Below are positions 9,767-20,604 of a DNA stretch of 64,000 nucleotides, piece after piece (positions within the stretch are counted from its first letter, which is position 1; every line of letters starts with the position of its first letter). The DNA is taken from NCBI GenBank assembly GCA_963848825.1, contig CAWKFA010000002.1, forward strand, positions 62,001 to 126,000, in the 5' to 3' direction. Under the pieces are notes generated by a model. It saw only the letters and a program-made list of their open reading frames with translations, was not told the origin of the DNA and did no database searches. A program made the position numbers and the translations under genes. The DNA is from CAVVSQ01 sp963848825 (GTDB lineage Bacteria; Planctomycetota; Planctomycetia; Gemmatales; Gemmataceae).

Positions 9767-12247
9767 TTACTTCGACCGCCGGTTGTAGGCAGCCTGGGCG
9801 GCCGGGTCAGAGGCGCATCGGGATCGCCGGTTGCCAATGTCTCCAGAACGAACGTGGCGTCGCTATCGCCGATTTGCTCCAAAACGGCGATCCCGCGAAG
9901 TTCCTGCATTTGTTTCCGTTTGGTGAATTCAAGTTTAGCCAGAACGCTTTCAAGGCGCCGCTGTGTCTCCAGGTTCGGCGCCGTTTTTAACTCGGCACGC
10001 AATTCTGCTTCAATGCTCTTGCCCATGGCTTCCAGGTCCTTCGTGGCCTGCTGACGTACCGTGAACTTCGGATTGTTGAGTTGCTGCACCAACGGCGCCA
10101 CGGGCCGAAGGACCGCACGCTGCGCCGGCTGCAAACGGCTGCGCAAATAGGCGACACTGTGCTTGGAGCCCTTGACCATCTCCCAATGGGCCTTCCACGC
10201 CAGGACCGCTTCATCGGCAGCCAGAGCAAGCCAGGGGTCGTCGGGCGGAAGCAGGGGGCCGACAAAATCGCTACAGTCCAGCGCCGGCAGGTCCCATAAA
10301 AGTACGCTGGTGTCGCGGTAGGCGCAGGCAATGCTCTTGCCGTCAGGCGCGAAAGCAAGTGCCGTAACCGGCACCGGATGGCCGGTCAACTTGCCAAATT
10401 GCTGGCCATTCGCCAGGTCGTAAAGGAGGACGGTGCCGCGCGGCGTGCCCACGCCCAACATGCGTCCCCCGGGCGCACAGGGCAATCCGCAGCACGAGCC
10501 AGGGCTGGCCGCGAACCAACTCTGTCTTGTCAATCAGAAAACTCTCAATCTGCTTGCCGCTCAAAAGCTCGTCAAGTACCACGCCAGTGTCATCCTGAAC
10601 GACTGCGACCGTGTACCGATTGGGTGCCAGCACCGCGCCCTTAAACTTGCCGGTGAACTGAGCCTGGCCGAGGACAAGTCCTTCCTCAGTGGCCACAGGC
10701 GCCGAACCGATAGAGATCTTCGATGCCTCTCCCACCTTGGCCCCTGTGGCACTTTCCAGAACCTGGACACTGTCGCGCTTGAAGTCGAGCAGCAAGCCGT
10801 CGGGCATGACGGTGCATTCATCAATCTGGTCAAGCTTCCAGGGCAAGGGGCGCTCGTCATGAGGCATGGCGCGAAGCCAAACCGACGTCGGTCCGGGCGC
10901 TCCTTCAAGCCTGGGGTGCGGTTGGCCTTGCCTGTCTTCGCCCAGGGCGATTTTCCACCACTGACCGTTGCCGCCGGCGACGAGCGTACCGTCATCAAAA
11001 TCCACCTGGGAAGGGCAGTCCGGCAGTTTGACATGAGCCAGCGCTTCGCCGGTCGCTGTCTTGTAAAAATGGAGCGCCTTGTCATTACTGCCGATGACTA
11101 GCGTTCGACCGCCGGGCAAATAACACAGGGAGGTGATCGCCGAACCAATGTTATGTTGGCCGAGCAGATCCATGCCGGTGGCGACGTTCCAGACCGACAC
11201 GCTTCGGGAACTGACGGCGTTGGTCAAGGCAAGCGGGCCTTGCCGTCAGCAAAAGCGACAGCGCCATGCCGGCAAGCGGGGAATTCGCGTTGAATAAAGG
11301 TTTAGCGCCATTGACGTCCCAAAGGGAAGCAGCACCGCTCGCCTGCAGCGCCAGCAGCTGGTTGTCCCGGCTCAAGGCCAGGCCGATGATGCCATTCCCT
11401 TGCAGAGGCAGCGTCCGTTTGGCGATTTTGACGCCCGCTTGCTGCGCCGCGACCGTCGGAACCTGCCAAAGTTCGACAGACCCCCTTGGTATTTCCCAGG
11501 GCCAGCAACTTGCCATCGGTGGACAATGTCAGACGGCCTACATCGGCAACGCCGTCGATTTTGCAGCGTTCGTTGCCGCTGGCCGGGTCGCGAAAATGGA
11601 TGCTGTTATGGCCCTCGGCAGTGATTAGCGTGGTGCCGTCAGCACTCTCGGCAAACGCGGTGATAATCTCAGCCTTACTCGTGCCGGCGCTAACCGGTAC
11701 GTGAAAGGCCAGCACGCCCCTGGCCCAGTCAAGCCGCCGTAGTGACGAACGCCCATAGCAAAGATATTTGCCATCCGGCGAGAATTCCAGGACCGCCTCT
11801 TCGGCGTAGCGCTCTTCATCGCGATAACGGCTGACTTTGACGGCCGCGGGCAAGTCCCAGCACTCGACCAATATTTCGCCCGTGAGATGGACGGTGGTCC
11901 GCAGGACCGCGAGCGTGTTGCCGTCAGGCGTGAAGGCCATCCTGCTCACGTCGGCCACGGGCAGCCGGCAGCGCAACTTGCCATTGTCCGTGGCCCACAC
12001 CGCGACGGATTTTTCGAAGGCGGAGTAGGTAGGCCAGCCATTTGCCGTCGCGCGAACAGACCAGCGCCTCCACGGCATCGCCATGGCGCAGGCGGGTCGA
12101 GCCGATGCGTACGCTGGCTCCCTTGGGCAAAACGTCGCCCAGGAGGTCCTTGATCGTGACCGGGTCCGGCTCTTCTGCCTTGAGAAAGCAGCCAAACGTT
12201 ACAAGGAAGCCGACAAAGATGAACGAGAACCCAGGCTGCCGTGGCAT
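9767..12247 (-). CDS. secreted WD40-repeat protein with HEAT-like tail, paralogue 2 (frame-disrupted)
   Basis: The start at 12247 gives a hydrophobic leader (FSFIFVGFLVTFGCFLKA), then the family block DLLGDVLPKGASVRIGSTRLRH and WD40 units such as FTPDGNTLAVLR, FSPDGKYLCYGRSSLRRLDW and FAPDGKSIACAYRDTSVLLWD. The tail KFTVRQQATKDLEAMGKSIEAELRA to ATFVLETLATG matches the HEAT-like tail of the other two paralogues. Breaks lie near 12028 (a CTAC duplication), 11483 (C5/G5 run), 11251, 11227, 10473 (GCGC tract) and about 9810. With the last break repaired the protein ends AAYNRRSK at a TAA at 9767; without repair the frame runs on to 9751. Six breaks make this one of the most damaged genes here, so a true pseudogene cannot be excluded. 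Confidence 0.75.
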
Positions 12248-12264
12248 GGGCCGACCCTCCGTGG

Positions 12265-14117
12265 TTAAAAGAACCCAAGGCTGGCATAGTACGCCAACGT
12301 GACAAAGACCCAGTCGCCAGGAAATTCAAAGGCGCTGTGGCTCTCCCAGCGCAGGGCATCGCCATCGTCAAAAAGCAGCGTCACGCCGGGAAATTGCCAG
12401 TCGGTGACGGCATGAGCATTGGGTATTTTGGCGACCTCGAAGTTAAGTCCCGCTGCCTCGAGCAAGCGCACCATCGCCGGCATCAGCGACAAGGCGACGG
12501 CCACGGTTGGCCGTGGGTCGGTCACGGTGACTGCAGCCAGCGTCGTGGCCGGGCCAGCTTTTTTCTTGGCCTTGGCCAGCGCCTCCGCAACCAACGGGGG
12601 AGCTTGCCAGCGCTGGTGCTTGCCCTCGGAACGCAGAACATGGCCTTTCACAGTCTGCGGCAGAACGCCGATCACGAGCCAGCCCTTGTGGACGGTAAAT
12701 GCCGGCGCGATCGGCAGCCCAGGAAGTTGCGGCGAGTAATGAACGATGTCGACGCCGCGATAGGTCTTGGTTTGACTGGCGCCGCCAAGGTGCTCTTCGA
12801 CAAGCTGAAGGAGCTTCAGGAGGCCGTCGTTGAGCTTCTTTTCATCCTTGGCCTTGATGGCGATGCCCTGCCCCAGAAAAAACGGCCCCTCCGCCAGGCT
12901 GTTGTACAACACCAGCGTCGTATCGAGATGCGCCAAGACATCGCTGGAAAGATCGAAACTTGACTTCTTGGGCGCCGCGGGGTCCGCGGGCGTGGCCGGC
13001 ATGAATTCCAGTAAATTGTTGAGCCGATAAAAGATCGCGATGTAGTCCTGAAACACGCTCCAGTCCATGTAGCCCACACGAACGGAGGCGGCATCCGGCG
13101 GCAGGGGTGGCAAGACGGCCGGGTCGAAATGGGCAGACCCGCATAATAGCCTGGCCAGGCCAGCACGCCGGCCCGAGGGAGATACCCCTAACACGACGGA
13201 ACTGCGCTGATATTGGCCGTCAAAGCCAAGATGAAAAACCAGGTCATGGATTGACGTTAATCCAAGCTGATTGAGCGTAAGGCTGCGCATCAGCACGTCC
13301 TTTAGCTCCGCGAGCTTGTCCGTCCCGTCGGCCGGCCTGCGAAATAATTCAACGACGTTGCGTACGTCGACGAAGCCGCGAATATCGGTCTCGTAATCCT
13401 TGAAGTCGGCTAACTTGCGGAACAGCGGATTGCCCTGGAGCCCGCCGCGGCGGTCGGGCGCGACTGCGTGTGACGGCTCAAAGACACCGCTGCCGAGCGT
13501 CAAGACAACATGCCGACCCTCCTGCCACCAGGCGACGTGATGGTCGTCTTCGGATAATACATGGGCGATGCGGTCGCCCACGGGTACAGGCTCGCCGGCG
13601 ACGAGCATGTTGAGCAGCGGCATGAGAAATTCGCTGTTTTTGCCCACGCCGCCATCGGGAAAGACGACTGTCACCTGCACGCCCAAATGAATGCCCGCGA
13701 GCGGCATGGCGCCATTGCCCGCCGGCTGGCGGGTCATCTCCAGGGCAACTGCCAGCCCCTGCCGCCAAAAATAATCGCTCAGCTTGCCCAGCTTGCCGCG
13801 AGTTGCTGGCGATCGCCGGGGTTCTTTTCTTCAAAACTGCTGGTGATGCTGTCCGTGGCGAACGAGAGGAGGTGATCGAGAAATTCGCCCAGGTCTTCGC
13901 GCATGGCGCCGCCCAGGGCCGTCCGGTCGTAGGCCTTTTTATGGGGTTCGTAACCATCGTAGCGGAAATAGGCGACTGCCTTGGCGGGCAGCAGGCTCTC
14001 GACGGTTGGTCCCGCCTTTTCCTTGTCGTCGGCCAAGGCGGCAGCCGGCCCGACCAAAAAAACAGCGGCCAAAAGAAGAACATACCGCATGGGCCATACC
14101 CTCGGCGAAAACCGCAT
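12265..14117 (-). CDS. secreted DUF3352-like protein (one frame break)
   Basis: A signal peptide (MRYVLLLAAVFLVGPAAALA) opens the protein; the start may be the Met at 14090 rather than 14117. The mature part begins ESLLPAKAVAYFRYDGYEPHKKAYDRTALG. Long segments follow with RLADFKDYETDIRGFVDVRNVVELF and SVRVGYMDWSVFQDYIAIFYRLNNLLEFM. This style resembles the planctomycete DUF3352 group, secreted proteins of unknown function, but the family call is tentative. One break near 13797, in GCCGCG context, is mended by a single base and joins RQQLAGKLGKLSDYFWRQG. The gene lies 17 bp downstream of WD40 paralogue 2 on the same strand, so the two may be co-transcribed. Confidence 0.7.
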
Positions 14118-14351
14118 CCTGTCGCGTGGAACTCAGTCTACTCCCCTGGCTGGACTTCGTCACTTTTATTCCCAGGGCCCACCCGTCGCGACCCGGCGCT
14201 CGCGGACATGCTCGCCACTTTAGCCGCCAGTCGAAATGATTGGACAAGGGGTGCGCGCGGGGATTATCCTGTAGCAAGTGCAGCCTCGTGAGCGACGGCG
14301 CGCCGAGCGTGCCTGCCGCGTGGCCGCATCCCGCCGCCCGGAGATTTCCCC

Positions 14352-17105
14352 ATGGTCATCCGTGTCATCCTGCTGTTTCTGGCCGGGGCCGCGCTCGCTG
14401 CCGATCTCCATGCCGGCCCTCCCGCGCCGCGCACCGATGCGCTTGGTGATCTTTTGCCGGAAGGCGCCATCGCACGCCTCGGCACCCTGCGCTTCAAGCA
14501 CACTCCGTCCGGCGACCCGACGATCGACGTGGCCTTCTTTGCTCCCGATGGCAAGACGGCAGTGTCCCTCGTCCATAGCCGGTCAGCCGTCTTTCTCTGG
14601 GACGTCGGCAGCGGCAAGCCAGTCGAAGGTCCCTGGAGTTTGCAAAACCATGGGGGCGCGAGTGCCGTGGTTTATTCACCGGATGGGATGGTCCTGGCCA
14701 TTGGCGGCAATTTTGCCGACGGGGGCGCCAATGGCAAGAAAGTGGTGGCAGGCAACGGCATTACTCTTTACGACATTCGTCTCGCCAAGGCGGTAAAGAC
14801 GTTGGCCACCCAGCCACCCTCCGCTCTTGCTTTCGCCGATGAAGGCAAGACGCTGGTCGCCGCGGGTAACGGCAAGGTTTCCTGGTTCGACATCGGCGCC
14901 GGCAAGGAGACGGGATCCTGGACACCGTTCGGTGAAGAGAAAAAGGTATTCAAGGAGGGCCAAATCAAGGCCAAAACCTTTCATGCGGCCCTTTCCCGCG
15001 ATGGTAAATGCCTGGCGGTCCAAACGCTCTGGGCCGAGGAAAATGCCAACGGGCCTCGTCCGGGGCGTGGTGAAGAAGAAAGTGTCGAACAGGAGGCGAC
15101 CGGCTATGACCTTGCCACGCGCAAAGTCGTCTGGCACACGGTATGGAACGGTCAACCCGACGGCGGCCAGTGCCGTTTTGCTTTTTCGCCCGATGGTAAG
15201 ACGATTGCCCTGGCCAAGGGGGCACGCAAAGTGGAACTGCGCGGCACGGCCACCGGCAAATTGCTCATGGACCCACTCGACCACAAAAACCAGGGGGACA
15301 ACTTCCTCGGTGGGCTGGCGCTCTCCTCGGATGGCGGCATTTGTGCTGTCGCCAGCGGCGAGTCGAACGTCTTCCTCTGGAACACCCGCGACAAATCGGC
15401 GCCGCGCCGGTTGGTTGCCCGCATCGCCCAGTACTGGAGCGCCTCCACGCAATGTCTTGATTTTTCCCCGGACGATAAGACGCTGCTCGTGGGCGTGGAT
15501 GCAGATATCCAGTTTTATGACGTGGCCACCCTCGCCGATTTGCGCCCCTGCGACGGTCATCGCGGCTGGGTCGACTTCGTGGCCTTCGCGCGTGACGGCC
15601 AGCAACTTCTGACCGGCAGCGCCGACATCAATATGCACCCGCAAGAACTCGCGGCCTGGGACACGACGAGCTGGAAACTCCTGCAACTCACGTCAGTCCG
15701 CACGCCCCCCTGGCCAAAATTCGCCTTTGCATCTCCAGATCAAAAAGTCTTCGTTGGCAAAAATGGCGATGATGCGTTCGCGCTGTTTGCTCAAAAAGAC
15801 GGCCAACTATTGGCCCGGCTACGCGTGCCCAGCAAAAAGCCCCCGCAGACACGCGGTTTTTTCTCTCCGAGCGGCACTTACTATTCGCTGCCAAGTAAAG
15901 ATGACCGGGACCGAGACATCCAGCGACTCTACGCCGTGCCCTCCGGCAAGCTGGTATGCCAGCTACCGCCCCTCGTGCAGACAGCAGCCGGCAGGGCCAT
16001 GGACTCGACGCAGCCCATCGCTTTCTCCGCGGACGACCGGCTCGTGGCGCTCTACCGCATCAACGACGCGGTCATTCAGGTCATCGAGATAGCCACGGGA
16101 AAGATGTTGCATGCCCTCGGTGAAAAATGGAACTCTGATGCGCCGGGCGGCAACAATCAATTTCATGGCAACCTCGCTTTTTCGCCGGACGCCAAATACC
16201 TGGCGTCCTGGAAGGTCATGGAGTCAGTCGTGCGTATTTGGGACCTGGCCAGCGGGCAGGAATTAATGCAGGTTGCCACCGAAGAAAAAAGCCCGCCAGC
16301 GCAGCGCTTCCAACCAAACCAACCGGACCTGACACGGCGGGTTCATTTCGCCTGGTCGCCGGATGGCCGTACGCTTGCCGTGGGCGAACACAAAATTCGC
16401 CTTTGCGAGTTAGCGACCCTCGGTGTGCGTCGCGAATTGGCCGGCCATAAGGATGGCCTCATCCGGGCGCTGGCCTATTCCCCGAGCGGACATCTGCTGG
16501 CCTCCGGCAGCGCCGACACGACGGTGTTGATCTGGGACACGTCAAGCCATGCCAGCGGCGGAGATGTTGTCCTGGAGAGTGGCGACCTGGAGAAACGCTG
16601 GCAGGCGCTGGCCGAAGATGATGCGGTCAAGGCCTACGCCGCGGTCCGCGAGTTGATCGCCACGCCGGCGGCAAGTATCGCCCTCATGAAAGGCCGCCTG
16701 AAGTCCGCGAGCCCTGTGGACGACAAACAGGTCGAGGAGCTGATCGAGCAACTGTCTGCTAGCCAGTACAAGGTGCGCCAGAAGGCAACGCTCGATTTGC
16801 TGCAACTTGGCGAGAGGGTGTTGCCGCTACTGGACAAGGCGCTGGCCAGCCATCCGGCACTGGAAGCCCAGCTTCGACTCACGGAGGTTCGCAAACGCGT
16901 CTTTGGCGTGGTGCTGAAGGGGGAGCGCCTGCAAACATTTCGTGCGGTCGAGGTGCTCGAACACATCGGCACGCCCGAGGCACGGGCGATTTTGCATACA
17001 CTCGCCGGGGGCGCGCACGGCGCACTCCTGACGGCGCAGGCCGAGAATGCCCTGCGGCGGCTTGAACAAAATCCCGCGGCCAAAAGCACGCAGCAAGTTA
17101 ACTAG
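14352..17105 (+). CDS. secreted WD40-repeat protein with HEAT-like tail, paralogue 3 (intact)
   Basis: This 917-residue protein is the only unbroken copy of the trio. The signal peptide is MVIRVILLFLAGAALAADLHA, then DALGDLLPEGAIARLGTLRFKH, as in the other two. WD40 units run to about residue 740 (FAPDGKTAVSLVHSRSAVFLWD, YSPSGHLLASGSADTTVLIWD). After a linker, EKRWQALAEDDAVKAYAAVREL begins the HEAT-like tail with SASQYKVRQKATLDLLQLGERVLPLLDKAL and RAVEVLEHIGTPEARAIL. A GGAG lies about 8 bases before the ATG. The last bases overlap the 3' end of the convergent ferredoxin gene by 8 bp. Its role is inferred only as protein binding outside the cytoplasm. Confidence 0.9.
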   Translation: MVIRVILLFLAGAALAADLHAGPPAPRTDALGDLLPEGAIARLGTLRFKHTPSGDPTIDVAFFAPDGKTAVSLVHSRSAVFLWDVGSGKPVEGPWSLQNHGGASAVVYSPDGMVLAIGGNFADGGANGKKVVAGNGITLYDIRLAKAVKTLATQPPSALAFADEGKTLVAAGNGKVSWFDIGAGKETGSWTPFGEEKKVFKEGQIKAKTFHAALSRDGKCLAVQTLWAEENANGPRPGRGEEESVEQEATGYDLATRKVVWHTVWNGQPDGGQCRFAFSPDGKTIALAKGARKVELRGTATGKLLMDPLDHKNQGDNFLGGLALSSDGGICAVASGESNVFLWNTRDKSAPRRLVARIAQYWSASTQCLDFSPDDKTLLVGVDADIQFYDVATLADLRPCDGHRGWVDFVAFARDGQQLLTGSADINMHPQELAAWDTTSWKLLQLTSVRTPPWPKFAFASPDQKVFVGKNGDDAFALFAQKDGQLLARLRVPSKKPPQTRGFFSPSGTYYSLPSKDDRDRDIQRLYAVPSGKLVCQLPPLVQTAAGRAMDSTQPIAFSADDRLVALYRINDAVIQVIEIATGKMLHALGEKWNSDAPGGNNQFHGNLAFSPDAKYLASWKVMESVVRIWDLASGQELMQVATEEKSPPAQRFQPNQPDLTRRVHFAWSPDGRTLAVGEHKIRLCELATLGVRRELAGHKDGLIRALAYSPSGHLLASGSADTTVLIWDTSSHASGGDVVLESGDLEKRWQALAEDDAVKAYAAVRELIATPAASIALMKGRLKSASPVDDKQVEELIEQLSASQYKVRQKATLDLLQLGERVLPLLDKALASHPALEAQLRLTEVRKRVFGVVLKGERLQTFRAVEVLEHIGTPEARAILHTLAGGAHGALLTAQAENALRRLEQNPAAKSTQQVN

Positions 17106-17397
17106 ACGGTGGCAGGGGCGTCGCTCCCGCGGGCGGGGTGCCGTGGCCCGCGAGAACGTAGGCCGCGCGACGAGTTTCGTATTCCTCGGGCGTGAGGCGT
17201 TCCAGCTCCGTTTCCTGTCCATCGAGGGCTTGCTGATAGATCTGCTTCAGAAAAGGAATGCACCAACCGCAGCCGGTCCCGGCACCGCCGCAAAGCGATA
17301 ACTGGCTCGGCACCTTGGGCTTTTCGCGCCGGACGTAATTGACAAGCTTGCGGCGCGAGACATGAAAGCAGTAACAGACCTTGGCGTCGAGATCCAT
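17098..17397 (-). CDS. Bfd-like (2Fe-2S)-binding protein
   Basis: The reading is taken from MDLDAKVCYCFHVSRRKL; the frame extends further upstream without similarity. Four cysteines in the pattern C-x-C ... C-x2-C (VCYCFHV and GTGCGWCIPF, with LSLCGG between) match the [2Fe-2S] fold of bacterioferritin-associated ferredoxin and the NifU-middle/NirB domain. Such proteins pass electrons to bacterioferritin to release iron or act as small electron carriers. At 99 residues it carries about 40 residues beyond the domain, ending in a Pro-rich tail. No bacterioferritin gene is in the window, so the partner is unknown. Confidence 0.8.
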   Translation of the reverse strand: MDLDAKVCYCFHVSRRKLVNYVRREKPKVPSQLSLCGGAGTGCGWCIPFLKQIYQQALDGQETELERLTPEEYETRRAAYVLAGHGTPPAGATPLPPSS

Positions 17398-17545
17398 AAC
17401 AGCATTATAATTGATTGCGGATGGTTGACTGAAGATTGCGGCCGCCGGTACGGAGTCGCCACCGCGACAGGCGACCTTTACAATCCGCCATCCGTGCATT
17501 CGAAAACCCTTCCGCAAGCTGTCTTCCCAACGGAGTACCTGTCTT

Positions 17546-18632
17546 ATGCCCAGCCGTCTGGCTCTGGCACCTCCCATGTTGACGCCCGATTTACCGGGCG
17601 TCGGCGGGCGCATTAAGGTCTTTCCCGAGGATTTCGAGGTCGAAGAAATACCTGCCTATCAGCCATCGGGAAGCGGCGACTTTCTGTATCTCTGGGTGGA
17701 AAAGCGGGGCATGGGTGCCGAGTTTTTCATCCGACAGATCGCCAAGCGACTGGGCATTGCCATGGGCGATGTCGGCAGCGCGGGCCTCAAGGATAGGCAC
17801 GCCGTCTGCCGGCAAATGATATCGGTCCCCGGCAATCTCGAGGAACGGTTGCCACAGCTCGAAGGAGACGGTATTCGCGTCCTGCAAGTGAGTCGCCACG
17901 TCAACAAGTTGCGAGCCGGCCATCTGCATGGCAACCGCTTTCGCATTTTGATACGGGACATCGACCCGGCCGGCGTGGAACATTTGCCGCTGTTGCTGGC
18001 GCGCCTGCGGGAGCATGGCCTGCCCAACTATTACGGCAGCCAGCGCTTTGGCCGCGATGGCGAAACGTTTACCATCGGCATGGCCATGTTGCGCAAGGAA
18101 CATCCCATCCTCGTCAACGGCCACAAAGTTAATGTGCGCAATCCCTTTTTGAAGAAGCTCGGCGCTCTCCGCCGCCCAGGCGGGGCTTTTCAATTATTAT
18201 CTGGGCCAGCGGCTTGGCGATGGACTGCTGCGCCAGGTGCTAAGTGGCGATGTGATGGCCAAATTGCCCTTCGGCGGCATGTTCGTCGTGGAGGATGTCG
18301 AGCGCGAGCAACAACGCTTCGACCTGCGCGAGACCGTGACCGCGGGACCAATTTTCGGGCGCAAAACGTTTCCGGCGGCGCCGGCGGCGGTGCTTCGGGA
18401 AGCAGCCACGCTCGGAGTATTCGGCTTGAGCCGAGAAAGTTTCGGCGGCTTCGGCAAATTGGTCCAGGGTACACGGCGGCATAACTTGATTTATCTGGAC
18501 GATATCATAGCCACGCCCGAGACCGACGGGCTGCGCCTGTCCTTCACTTTGCCCGCGGGGAGCTATGCCACGGTTTTGTTGCGCGAGGTCATGAAGAAAG
18601 AGGCCATCGACGAGGAACCGGCACCCGGATGA
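17546..18632 (+). CDS. truD: tRNA pseudouridine synthase TruD (one frame break)
   Basis: TruD converts U13 of some tRNAs to pseudouridine. Seen here are IKVFPEDFEVEEIPAYQPSG (N-terminal FEVxEI block), GSAGLKDRHAVCRQMISV, which holds the catalytic Asp in G-L-K-D-R, and GLPNYYGSQRFGRDG, the classic N-Y-F/Y-G-x-Q-R-F-G motif. The second part carries LSGDVMAKLPFGGMFVVEDVEREQQRF and PASGSYATVLLREVMK-like terminal features. The frame breaks near 18162 in CTCGGCGCTCTCC; one GC added, or one G removed, joins the halves through LSAAQAGLFNYYLGQRLGDGLL. The start could be 17546 or the internal Met at 17576. This is a housekeeping tRNA gene, so the break is probably not biological. Confidence 0.93.
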
Positions 18633-18900
18633 GGTCAGGTTTAGCATGTTTCCAGGGCGCACCGGGGCGCGCGGGGAAAGGTCAACTCCAGCTGCAAGAG
18701 ACCTTTTTGCAGCTGCAAAATGCCGAATAATCCGATTTTGTGGGCAAAAAGCCGCTCCGCGCTACCTCCCGGCGCAACCTTTTCCAGAATACATTTGACG
18801 CGCTTGACCCTCATTCGCGACAATTCGATCTTGGGGGATCGAATCCAAAAAGGAGGTTCGACGATTCTCGACTGCAAACCTTGATGATTGGGGGATCAGT

Positions 18901-19581
18901 GTGACAACGAACGTGGATGAATTCACGGTCCCGGAGAAGATTCTGCTCGCGGCGGACTCTCTGGACAAACAAGGGCAATCGCCCTTCAGCGCGGAGGCGC
19001 TGATTGTTGCCTCATGGCAAAAGTTCCCGAAGACATTCGGCCTTAAGGGCTACGCGGACCAGTTTCCCGACTCGAACAAAATCTTGTCCAGCATTATGGG
19101 CGAGAAGGGACTGGCACGGCGTGGCTGGCTGGTGAAAATGGGTCAAAAGATGTATGCCTTGACCCGTGACGGCCGGCAGGTCGTACGGCGCGTGCTCCTG
19201 GATGAGGAGGAAACGGAGCAACCTGGCGCCAATATTAAATTGAGCCGGGAGATGGAGAAGTTCGTCCTCAGTCTGCTCGATAGTAGTTCGGTGCAAAAGT
19301 TCGAGGAGAACCGCAAGGGGGAATTGACCTTTGCCGACGCCTGTCGTTTCTGGGGCATTACCGAGAACACGAAGGGCGATGCGCTCGACGCGCGTATTCA
19401 GCAGGTTCAAACCTTCCTGGCCGAGCTGGACCGCAGCCTGGCGGATGCGGACGCTGAACTCAGTACCGGCCGGCTGCTCAATGCCGGCGATGGACGTTTT
19501 CTCACCAACGTCCACCACTACATGAAAGATCGCTTCGACCGGCACCTGAATCTGTTGCGGAGCCGGGCGGTGCGGACCTGA
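18901..19581 (+). CDS. conserved hypothetical protein, winged-helix-like N-terminus
   Basis: Function is not recognised. The 226-residue protein starts at a GTG (18901); PEKILLAADSLDKQGQSPFSAEALIVASWQKFP resembles a helical DNA- or protein-binding domain and is followed by RRGWLVKMGQKMYALTRDGRQVVRRVL, which looks like the wing of a winged-helix fold. The C-terminal half is helical (ALDARIQQVQTFLAELDRSLADADAEL). The gene is intact and stands alone after a 268-bp spacer with no clear signal beyond GCAGCTGCAA direct repeats. It could be a regulator or a partner of a larger system. Confidence 0.6.
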   Translation: MTTNVDEFTVPEKILLAADSLDKQGQSPFSAEALIVASWQKFPKTFGLKGYADQFPDSNKILSSIMGEKGLARRGWLVKMGQKMYALTRDGRQVVRRVLLDEEETEQPGANIKLSREMEKFVLSLLDSSSVQKFEENRKGELTFADACRFWGITENTKGDALDARIQQVQTFLAELDRSLADADAELSTGRLLNAGDGRFLTNVHHYMKDRFDRHLNLLRSRAVRT

Positions 19582-19630
19582 CCCTGACCGCCGGCGGTGG
19601 GCATAATGTGTCCGCCGCCGGCTTCTTTTT

Positions 19631-20518
19631 TCACGCCGCCACGTTATCGCCAAAGCGCAATTTCGAACCCGCCACATAATCCGCATTGATTTCCACGCTG
19701 ATCCAGTGACGCCCATGCGCCTCGGCAACCTGCCCGGTGACGTTGCTGCCCGCGAAGGGATCGAGCACGGTTTGACCTTGCTTGGTCAGGAAACGAATAA
19801 AGAAATCGGGCAACTCCGGCGGAAACCGTGCCGGGTGAATCGGCAAACCAGCGTCCCGGCAGCGAAACAGATATTCATCGTAAGAACGCGTATTGGGCAC
19901 CGTCAGCAAGTTGGGCGGAATGGCCCCCCCGTTATCACGCTGAAAATGCGGACCAATTTCGTGCTGCGATGGCCGTGTGGCACTTTTATAGCCATCTTTG
20001 AGCAGCCGTTTCATGGACTTGCTGTAGGGGACGAGAACCTGACGATTGTCGGCCTGCGGCTCGGTGGTTTTCGAGAACCACCAAAGCGAGGTCACTGCCT
20101 CCTTGACGCGTGTGCGGCGGATCGTCACCCACTGGGCCGGTGTCGGTAAACGGGACGGATTGTACCAGTAAAAATCTTGTGCCAGGAAAAAGACTTTACC
20201 CAGCCGCAAGAGCAGTTCGTAGGGGAAAAGCGAACGCGTGGCGCTGCCCGGGTTCCAGGCCCCGCCCAGTTCCATCACAAAGCTGCCGTCGGGCCGCAGG
20301 ATGCGGAAGATATGTTCGGCGATGGGTGCGAACCAATCGCCATATTCGCTCGCCGTGACGTTGCCATAGGCTTTCTGGCGACGGAGCGCGAAAGGGGGCG
20401 AAGTGAACACCAGGGACACCGATTCATCGGGCAGAGTTTTCAGGAACTCGAAAGCATCGCCGTGAAAAGCTCGCCCCAGGCGCGTGGTGTACGCCGGCAC
20501 TTTCAATGCTTTGCCCAA
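19631..20518 (-). CDS. orphan site-specific DNA methyltransferase (N4-cytosine/N6-adenine type)
   Basis: The protein contains GDAFEFLKTLPDESVSLVFTSPPF (catalytic T/S-S-P-P-F) near the N-terminus and TVLDPFAGSNVTGQVAEAHGRHWISVEIN (SAM-binding F-x-G) near the C-terminus. This is the order of beta-class amino-methyltransferases. The S-P-P-F form is most common in N4-cytosine enzymes, though N6-adenine cannot be excluded. The 295-residue frame is intact. No restriction endonuclease lies beside it, so it looks like a solitary enzyme marking DNA for regulation or protection. It follows the dus gene by 86 bp on the same strand. Its recognition site is unknown. Confidence 0.85.
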   Translation of the reverse strand: MGKALKVPAYTTRLGRAFHGDAFEFLKTLPDESVSLVFTSPPFALRRQKAYGNVTASEYGDWFAPIAEHIFRILRPDGSFVMELGGAWNPGSATRSLFPYELLLRLGKVFFLAQDFYWYNPSRLPTPAQWVTIRRTRVKEAVTSLWWFSKTTEPQADNRQVLVPYSKSMKRLLKDGYKSATRPSQHEIGPHFQRDNGGAIPPNLLTVPNTRSYDEYLFRCRDAGLPIHPARFPPELPDFFIRFLTKQGQTVLDPFAGSNVTGQVAEAHGRHWISVEINADYVAGSKLRFGDNVAA

Positions 20519-20604
20519 ATCCCCCTCCTTCCGCGATCTCAGACCCTGCGGCGAGGAGTTATAACAGGTTTCGGCCCAGTGCCTAGGCCACTTGCGCGGC
20601 TAGC

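Noticed and set aside
18633..18900. tRNA or small RNA in the spacer after truD
   Set aside because: No cloverleaf or T-loop could be drawn; only short direct repeats (GCAGCTGCAA) are present.
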